Shown piece by piece: positions 59,540 through 64,000 of a DNA stretch of 64,000 nucleotides. The position numbers and the translations under genes are program-made. The stretch comes from a virus. Position 1 is the stretch's first letter. Each line of letters starts with the position of its first letter. Under the pieces are notes generated by a model. It saw only the letters and a list, made by a program, of their open reading frames with translations, ran no database searches and had not been told where the DNA came from. The stretch is taken from the IMG/VR virus record IMGVR_UViG_3300010430_000013, positions 25,734 to 89,733 of that record; one strand, written 5' to 3'.

Positions 59540-60439
59540 TCACTGGGGATAAACTTCTAGGTTCCATCGAATAATTCCTTCATATAGTCCAGTATTTATC
59601 TGGGCAAATGACCGAATTTCCGTAGAATTTATCCTCGCGCAGCCCCAAAGGTGATTAGTTAAAAGATCTGGATACTGCATTCCAGAGGGATTTAGGAAGC
59701 CGTTGCAGTCAAGTGGGAGTTCGGCTCCGTCAGGATCAAATAAACAAAATTGTTTGTATTCTTGGAGGTTCAGAATATCCGCAATATTTTGCCTATCTCC
59801 CTTTTGGTCTGTATAAATGTATAAATCTATTGGCATTTGGAAGCCGTTTGTGCAGTCTCCAAGGCCCCTGCGAATAAGCTGGCTGGCCCCAAAAGAGTCG
59901 ATTACGACCGCTGGAAGCTGCACTCTATTTTGGCTTTGCATGCCGATAGTCCAAGTTCCGCAGTTATCTCGGGTAAAAAAGCCATCTTGAATATCCCAAG
60001 AATTAAGCTCAAGCTCTTTCCACCAGGATTCCTCGTTGGCTATGAGAACACTAACTTGTTTAGCGGCATACTCTGCAGAAGGAACTACTCCCTCCACATA
60101 ACCGTACTTATAGTTAATATTCCCGCTAATCGATGGAGTCGAAGGAGAATGAACGCCCCCCTCGGTATCTGTATAAGTCACGCCTGTCTCGTGGACCCAA
60201 TTGGCACGCCATCCTTGGGACGCTGTTCCACCTACATAGCAATCAACCTGGCTTAATAAGGATGCGTCTTCACCATTAGGTCCGGGAAAACCCGAACGAA
60301 TTTCCACCCATGCGCCGATTTCTAGAAAGGCCCAATCTAAAAAGAATTGTATATTTTTTTCTACTTTGGTAATTGGCGTCGTAAGGCCAAAATGCGCAAA
60401 GTTCTTAAACCCGGAGGTTGGATCACATCCGCAAGACAT
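59540..60439 (-). CDS. Head-tail/tail completion region protein (299 aa)
   Basis: Strand-rich with paired Cys (MSCGCDPTSGFKNFAHFGL). FQMPIDLYIYTDQKGDRQNIADILNLQEYKQFCLF contains a tail-terminator-like strand-helix pattern. The start overlaps the preceding gene's stop. By order it would be a tail completion or terminator protein. Confidence 0.55.
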   Translation of the reverse strand: MSCGCDPTSGFKNFAHFGLTTPITKVEKNIQFFLDWAFLEIGAWVEIRSGFPGPNGEDASLLSQVDCYVGGTASQGWRANWVHETGVTYTDTEGGVHSPSTPSISGNINYKYGYVEGVVPSAEYAAKQVSVLIANEESWWKELELNSWDIQDGFFTRDNCGTWTIGMQSQNRVQLPAVVIDSFGASQLIRRGLGDCTNGFQMPIDLYIYTDQKGDRQNIADILNLQEYKQFCLFDPDGAELPLDCNGFLNPSGMQYPDLLTNHLWGCARINSTEIRSFAQINTGLYEGIIRWNLEVYPQ

Positions 60440-61122
60440 TATCTAACTCTCCTTCTAACTCTAGTTAAATAGGTTTTAAGCGCTAAGTCAGTTTGTCGTC
60501 TTATTGAGATAAGGCGCTTGTTCAGCGCTCTTGTCACAAAGTTATTGTTCACGGTTCCGGCAAACTGAGTTGGGACGGCCCAGCTTCTAGCTCGCCCCTT
60601 TCTCATGACTACATTTGTTTTACTTCTGGAGTTTTTAGCAGCCGGGGTGCCTCTTGCATCATAAACGTCCCACCCTAGAACTTGAACTACAGCTCCAGAA
60701 AGAGCTAACCATTTAAACCAAGGTAATTGAGGTGGTCCATTTTTTCCGCTATTATCTTGAAATGCCCAACCCTCGGATGCCATTGCAGTTACATCAGGTG
60801 TAAACTCGATATTGACTCTTCCTAGCTTTCTTCCAACTGCTCTTTCTCTTTTTACTTTGACGTTCGTAAGTATAGAGCGTTTCATCAAGTTAACTTTTTG
60901 AGCCGCGCTAGTTAAACCAAGCTGAGCTTTCAAAGATCCAATGCTTCTCCCGTTAACCATTGAGTCAACTTCCGGGGAATTCGCTGGGTCGAAAGCAAGC
61001 TCGATTTGATCATCTACAACCTCTTTAAGCTCTTTAGTTAATGCAGGAAGCTCAGCATTAAGGGCGGAGTTTACGGCTTTTGAAATAGCTCTACTAGCTA
61101 AGGTTGCTTTGAATTTGGCCAT
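60439..61122 (-). CDS. Neck/tail-joining protein, HK97 gp10-like (227 aa)
   Basis: Basic and helical at both ends (KATLASRAISKAVNSALNAELPALTKELKEVVDD; ALNKRLISIRRQTDLALKTYLTRVRRRVR). The centre (RVNIEFTPDVTAMASEGWAFQDNSG) has the pattern of the HK97 gp10/neck family. Position between the 61122 protein and the tail genes supports this. Moderate confidence. Confidence 0.6.
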   Translation of the reverse strand: MAKFKATLASRAISKAVNSALNAELPALTKELKEVVDDQIELAFDPANSPEVDSMVNGRSIGSLKAQLGLTSAAQKVNLMKRSILTNVKVKRERAVGRKLGRVNIEFTPDVTAMASEGWAFQDNSGKNGPPQLPWFKWLALSGAVVQVLGWDVYDARGTPAAKNSRSKTNVVMRKGRARSWAVPTQFAGTVNNNFVTRALNKRLISIRRQTDLALKTYLTRVRRRVR

Positions 61123-61664
61123 TATCTAGATGAAACTCCAGTCCAAGCCGCGCCAACAAAATTAGGATTGCCAATTCCACAGGGCTCTACATCTCCAACT
61201 CTCTCGAATCTCCTGCCAGAGAAACAAGGGTCAGTATTGTATGGGATTAAATATTGAGCAGTCCGCAATTTATTTGCAAGGTCTATATGGCAGAATGTTT
61301 CTAATTCTACTCTAGCGGCATTTACCCCTTGAGACTCAGTAGTCCACCAGGACTTGCTGTCCCAGATTACCATCAGAGAAACGTCTTCAGTTTGGCTCGA
61401 TAGAACCTTGCCCTTACCTGAACAAGTAATGCATCTTTGACCAGGGTAATGAAATGGAGTCGTTCCATCGGGGCCGAAAACCCCTGCATTACAGGTTGGG
61501 CAATCTACATAAACATTAGCAAAAACAAGCCCGCACGATACCGCGCAAGCGCAGTCTTCTAGGAGGGAGTTAATAGCTGCATTGAATTGATCCTTAAAGT
61601 TTTGACCAATTATGCCGGAGTAAATTCCGTTGTTCGAGGGGTTACCCGAAATTTCACACGCCAT
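61122..61664 (-). CDS. Neck-region protein with CxxC zinc motifs (180 aa)
   Basis: Contains CAVSCGLVFANVYVDCPTCNAGVFGPDGTTPFHYPGQRCITCSGKGKV, two CxxC-G pairs like a DnaJ-type zinc site, then a strand-helix region (VSLMVIWDSKSWW, ARVELETFCHIDLANKL). The layout CPTC...CxTCxGxG is found in some head-tail joining proteins of large phages. Starts by overlap with the membrane peptide gene. Confidence 0.6.
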   Translation of the reverse strand: MACEISGNPSNNGIYSGIIGQNFKDQFNAAINSLLEDCACAVSCGLVFANVYVDCPTCNAGVFGPDGTTPFHYPGQRCITCSGKGKVLSSQTEDVSLMVIWDSKSWWTTESQGVNAARVELETFCHIDLANKLRTAQYLIPYNTDPCFSGRRFERVGDVEPCGIGNPNFVGAAWTGVSSR

Positions 61665-61734
61665 TTAGAACCTCCTCCCAGAAGCTTAAACAAAAAATAA
61701 TTACAAGGAAAAACAACGCCCAGAGCACATGCAT
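61654..61734 (-). CDS. Membrane peptide (26 aa)
   Basis: MHVLWALFFLVIIFCLSFWEEVLNGV is one hydrophobic helix with a short polar end. GGAGG inside its end serves the downstream gene, whose ATG overlaps its stop region. Translation is plausible but unproven. Confidence 0.35.
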   Translation of the reverse strand: MHVLWALFFLVIIFCLSFWEEVLNGV

Positions 61735-61747
61735 CAGGACGCAGACA

Positions 61748-61993
61748 TTAGTTCCCTTGCACACAGCCTGGGCATCCACAGTTAGAGCATTTACATGGAT
61801 TGCAAACACACAAGCAGCCTTCGGAGCTACACTGGCATTCACACTCATCGCAGTATTTAACTACATCGCTCTTAACTGGAACTTTTTTGGCCGTAGCGAG
61901 ATCAAAGACAATCGCGCAGAGAAGCGTTCCAGCGGTCAAAGCAAGAATTACTCCGATATTTTTCCACATGTCATCATTCATATTTTCACCCAT
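61748..61993 (-). CDS. Membrane-anchored Cys-rich protein (81 aa)
   Basis: One transmembrane helix (IGVILALTAGTLLCAIVFDLA) and then 12 Cys within about 31 residues (YCDECECQCSSEGC, LCVCNPCKCSNCGCPGC), a metallothionein-like density. It could bind metals or form disulfides outside the membrane. ATG overlaps the stop of the upstream membrane gene. No family recognised. Confidence 0.65.
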   Translation of the reverse strand: MGENMNDDMWKNIGVILALTAGTLLCAIVFDLATAKKVPVKSDVVKYCDECECQCSSEGCLCVCNPCKCSNCGCPGCVQGN

Positions 61994-62123
61994 ATATTAA
62001 ATATAAGAACACGCCTAATACTATAGCGGCCAATATCATCAAAAACTTTAAGCATCCCTTCAAGTTCTTAATAATAAGATATACCGTAACTATAGACACC
62101 ACGGCGCTTAGAATGAGTTCCAT
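61986..62123 (-). CDS. Two-helix membrane peptide (45 aa)
   Basis: MELILSAVVSIVTVYLIIKN and KFLMILAAIVLGVFLYLIYG are two helices joined by a short basic turn (LKGCLK). Holin-like in shape, but such peptides are common. It is tightly placed between two other membrane genes, 2 bases after one and overlapping the other. Confidence 0.5.
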   Translation of the reverse strand: MELILSAVVSIVTVYLIIKNLKGCLKFLMILAAIVLGVFLYLIYG

Positions 62124-62125
62124 GA

Positions 62126-62464
62126 TTACTCCTCAATGGGAGCAATTGGGCGGACTTTCATAGGGTCTTCCCATTCGTTTAAATCGGGGAAATCACGTCC
62201 TTCTCGGCCAAAAAGCTTATCAAAGAAGCCTTCTGCGCGAGATTTTCCACTGACAGCTTGGAATTCCTGTTTGACCCAGTTAAAGAAACCATAATAATTA
62301 TTCTTGATAACCTGCACAGCCTGCTCTTTTTCGGCCAGTGTCACGGAAACTTGGGCAAATTTCCACCCAAACCATAGATTTGAGGCAACCAGTGCCGCGA
62401 TAATAAGCATTGAGATAGTCGGACCTAAGCCTGGTTTTACTACTATTTTTTCATCTTTTGCCAT
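62126..62464 (-). CDS. Single-pass membrane protein (112 aa)
   Basis: I chose the ATG after the terminator rather than the longer frame. Residues 12-35 (LGPTISMLIIAALVASNLWFGWKF) form one helix; a coiled, charged domain follows (VTLAEKEQAVQVIKNNYYGFF) and a KLFGREGRDFPDLNEWEDPM tail. Could be a membrane-bound endolysin partner or spanin-like protein; unproven. Confidence 0.6.
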   Translation of the reverse strand: MAKDEKIVVKPGLGPTISMLIIAALVASNLWFGWKFAQVSVTLAEKEQAVQVIKNNYYGFFNWVKQEFQAVSGKSRAEGFFDKLFGREGRDFPDLNEWEDPMKVRPIAPIEE

Positions 62465-62471
62465 AATAAAG

Positions 62472-62493
62472 AAAAAGCCGCCCGAAGGCGGCT
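62472..62493 (-). terminator. Rho-independent terminator after the 62523 gene
   Basis: AGCCGCC pairs with GGCGGCT around a TTCG tetraloop on the minus strand, followed by TTTTTC. Confidence 0.9.
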
Positions 62494-62522
62494 CTCCGTA
62501 GGTTAAATTAACTCGCCGTTGA

Positions 62523-62843
62523 TTAGGCAGGAGCCGTAGCCGGTGCTGGAGCTGGCTCAGCGGCAGCTGCTGCTTGTGCAGCTTCCTGAGTAGCAATCTC
62601 CTTCTTTAGATAGTCCATAATCGGTGCAACGTGTACATATGGAAACTTACCCAAAGCACCGCCGATAACATTCCAATGAACGTCCGACAGCTCAACCAGG
62701 TACTGGTCCTGTTCTTCTGACTCAACCACAGCTGGCACCAAGTCCAGAATAGGTTTTGCTTCGTTAAAAGGAAGCGTCTCAACCGCACTGCGCATCACTT
62801 CAAGATGCTGTTTAGAAACATTAACAGAAAAAGTCTTGTCCAT
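62523..62843 (-). CDS. Protein of unknown function with Ala/Pro tail (106 aa)
   Basis: Helical, duplicated-looking halves (KQHLEVMRSAVETLPFNEAKPILDLV and DVHWNVIGGALGKFPYVHVAPIMDYL share spacing) and a low-complexity tail (QAAAAAEPAPAPATAPA). It ends in a strong terminator, suggesting high expression. Possibly a virion or scaffolding accessory. Confidence 0.6.
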   Translation of the reverse strand: MDKTFSVNVSKQHLEVMRSAVETLPFNEAKPILDLVPAVVESEEQDQYLVELSDVHWNVIGGALGKFPYVHVAPIMDYLKKEIATQEAAQAAAAAEPAPAPATAPA

Positions 62844-62898
62844 GAAAAATCATGTCTCCAAAAAAAGTAAAAAGGTACGTACTGTAATTGAACCGAAA

Positions 62899-63189
62899 TT
62901 ACTGCTTCACCATAACAATTCCAGCTGCATTTAATGGTGCAGAACCGGAACCGGTCGTTTGGTAGAGGTCTCCAGCATTCAAGCCGGAAGCAGCAGCGTC
63001 ATCGTCATAAGCAGGCAAACCGATGCCCGAAAGCGACTCAAGAACGCAACAGCCCCAAACGAATGGAGTATCAGTGTTGTTCGAAGATACGATATCAGTA
63101 TCAAGCGCTGGAAGCTCTTTGTTTTGTCCAGACAAGCTGTACTGACCGCCAAGATCTTGTGTAGATCCACCACCAGAATAAATAGCCAT
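62899..63189 (-). CDS. Small virion-type protein, paralogue of the 63298 product (96 aa)
   Basis: The N-terminus (MAIYSGGGSTQDLGG, KELPALDTDIVSSNNTD, GCC) matches the 63298 protein. The C-terminus (AGDLYQTTGSGSAPLNAAGIVMVKQ) is a common end of small phage structural proteins. It has a candidate promoter 52 bases upstream. A decoration or head-fibre role is inferred. Confidence 0.65.
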   Translation of the reverse strand: MAIYSGGGSTQDLGGQYSLSGQNKELPALDTDIVSSNNTDTPFVWGCCVLESLSGIGLPAYDDDAAASGLNAGDLYQTTGSGSAPLNAAGIVMVKQ

Positions 63190-63240
63190 TAGTTTTCTCT
63201 CTTTTAAAAAGCGTTAATTTAACCTAAAAAGGCAATATGC

Positions 63241-63259
63241 CCTCTATTTATACCCCAAA
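63241..63259 (-). promoter_or_regulatory. Candidate promoter of the 62899 gene
   Basis: Minus strand reads TTTGGGGTATAAATAGAGG; it fits the shared motif and contains TATAAATA, the T4-type late promoter core. A small GGCA/TGCC hairpin with T-run follows. Confidence 0.45.
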
Positions 63260-63297
63260 AATAAAAATAATGAATATTAGAGTGATCCTTTATAACT

Positions 63298-63819
63298 TTA
63301 TCGGAAGTACCAAGTGTCATTAGCTGAGCGGTATCTCAATGAGATAGAGTCACCGCTTGTTACCGTCATAGGAAAATTGCCCAAAACGGTACCACCAGTA
63401 AAACTAAAGGCGTCAACCACAATATCTCCAAAGGAAATTTGCCCCCCAAAATGATACTCAGCTAAATCTCCATTAGTTGGGGAAGAAGGAAGGGCTTGAC
63501 TAAGAGAGGCTTGTTGTGAAGCCGGATCAACATAAATAACAGTAATTGCATCAGGAGTAAGAGCCGCCAGCGCGGTCACATCCGAATCAAGCTCGGCTAT
63601 GGCCGACTGTACGGTATTTGATACAATACTTCCTGTGGGGACAAACGAAACCTGAGAAGCGCTCGTAGCAATGCTACAACAACCCAAACCGATATTTTCG
63701 TCAGAATTATTAGAAGTAACAATCCCAGGGTTAACTTCGGGCAAATCTTTTACAGCGCTAGAAGTTGAAAAACTTCCGCCAATATTCTGAGTTGTTGCGC
63801 CATTTGTGAAGATTGCCAT
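63298..63819 (-). CDS. Virion-type protein, paralogue of the 62899 product (173 aa)
   Basis: Same N-terminal block (MAIFTNGATTQNIGG, KDLPEVNPGIVTSNNSD, GCC) followed by a strand-rich C-terminal domain (GDLAEYHFGGQISFGDIVVDAF, SLRYRSANDTWYF). A helical linker (SAIAELDSDVTAL) joins them. Likely a head decoration or fibre-like protein; own candidate promoter. Confidence 0.65.
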   Translation of the reverse strand: MAIFTNGATTQNIGGSFSTSSAVKDLPEVNPGIVTSNNSDENIGLGCCSIATSASQVSFVPTGSIVSNTVQSAIAELDSDVTALAALTPDAITVIYVDPASQQASLSQALPSSPTNGDLAEYHFGGQISFGDIVVDAFSFTGGTVLGNFPMTVTSGDSISLRYRSANDTWYFR

Positions 63820-63850
63820 GGTTTTACCTGATTGTTAAGTAATTTTCTAC

Positions 63851-63870
63851 CACTCTTATAGACACCAAAA
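63851..63870 (-). promoter_or_regulatory. Candidate promoter of the 63298 gene
   Basis: Minus strand reads TTTTGGTGTCTATAAGAGTG, 32 bases upstream of the start codon, matching the shared motif with one change. Confidence 0.45.
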
Positions 63871-63877
63871 CAGCCGC

Positions 63878-64000
63878 TTATTCAGCTAAACGCTTCTGAA
63901 CAACGATTTCCCCAACTTGAGGGGCCTCTGGGTCTTTTAGTACGGCTAATTCTTCGTAATTTTCGGTTTGTCGGGTGATTAGCATGTTTGCTTCGTCCCC
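63878..64000 (-). CDS. C-terminal end of an unknown gene (partial)
   Basis: The frame is open from the window edge to a TAA at 63878. The visible 40 residues (MLITRQTENYEELAVLKDPEAPQVGEIVVQKRLAE in part) show no domain. By position the gene is likely part of the head module. Confidence 0.55.
   Translation of the reverse strand, partial: GDEANMLITRQTENYEELAVLKDPEAPQVGEIVVQKRLAE

Overview
The window reads as part of a large, tailed, double-stranded DNA phage genome. It carries a replication and nucleotide-metabolism set (class II ribonucleotide reductase, dUTPase, dNMP kinase, RecA-like recombinase, DnaB helicase, primase, SSB, a split DNA polymerase III alpha, a DnaQ-like exonuclease), a head-to-tail morphogenesis block with a 1770-residue tape measure protein, tightly overlapping genes, inteins and HNH endonucleases. 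No integrase, repressor, terminase or complete tRNA is visible. The secreted trypsin-like protein at 6796 begins with an 'FETLEKKELFA' segment. It resembles the N-terminal LEPR-XLL-like signature common in exported Planctomycetota proteins, and the Ala/Arg-repeat protein at 1052 has a similar flavour. A planctomycete host is therefore my best guess, but it is an inference.

Layout. 1-580: end of a GDP-mannose 4,6-dehydratase whose 5' side is still inside an intein. 570-3090: a run of small, relatively G+C-rich genes separated by eight copies of a ~17-19 bp element that is the reverse complement of a tRNA D-arm, closed by a terminator. 3180-5560: a dense, translationally coupled block of tiny genes, many encoding single-pass membrane peptides. 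5557-10700: metallophosphoesterase, lipoprotein thioredoxin, trypsin-like protease and unknown small genes. 10786-19550: intein-containing NrdJ, zinc-ribbon proteins including a Lar-like one, an HD hydrolase, a sulfotransferase, two glycosyltransferases, dUTPase and PhoH. 19670-30690: recombination and replication genes. 29182-35221: DNA polymerase III alpha encoded in two separated pieces, with two HNH genes, a DnaQ-like exonuclease and a tmRNA-like structured RNA between them. 35214-38900: another glycosyltransferase and unknown genes. 39130-41705: an unknown cytosolic protein, a TolQ/ExbB-like and TolR/ExbD-like membrane pair, and a Gly-rich membrane protein. At 41702-41705 the coding strand switches. 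Everything from there to 64000 is on the minus strand and, read right to left, runs from small abundant-looking virion proteins through head-tail joining genes, major tail protein, tape measure and tail-tip proteins.

How it fits together. The replication genes would form a largely host-independent replisome. Class II RNR, dUTPase, dNMP kinase and the HD hydrolase would supply and sanitise dNTPs. GMD, sulfotransferase and three glycosyltransferases suggest glycan synthesis or modification of the virion or host surface. A recurring GGTGTATATAATA-like sequence precedes nrdJ, the 18642 gene, the major tail gene and the small virion genes, and is a candidate phage promoter. The most unusual parts are the D-arm-repeat cassette run, the fractured polymerase with its RNA, the TolQ/TolR-like module and the GMD intein.
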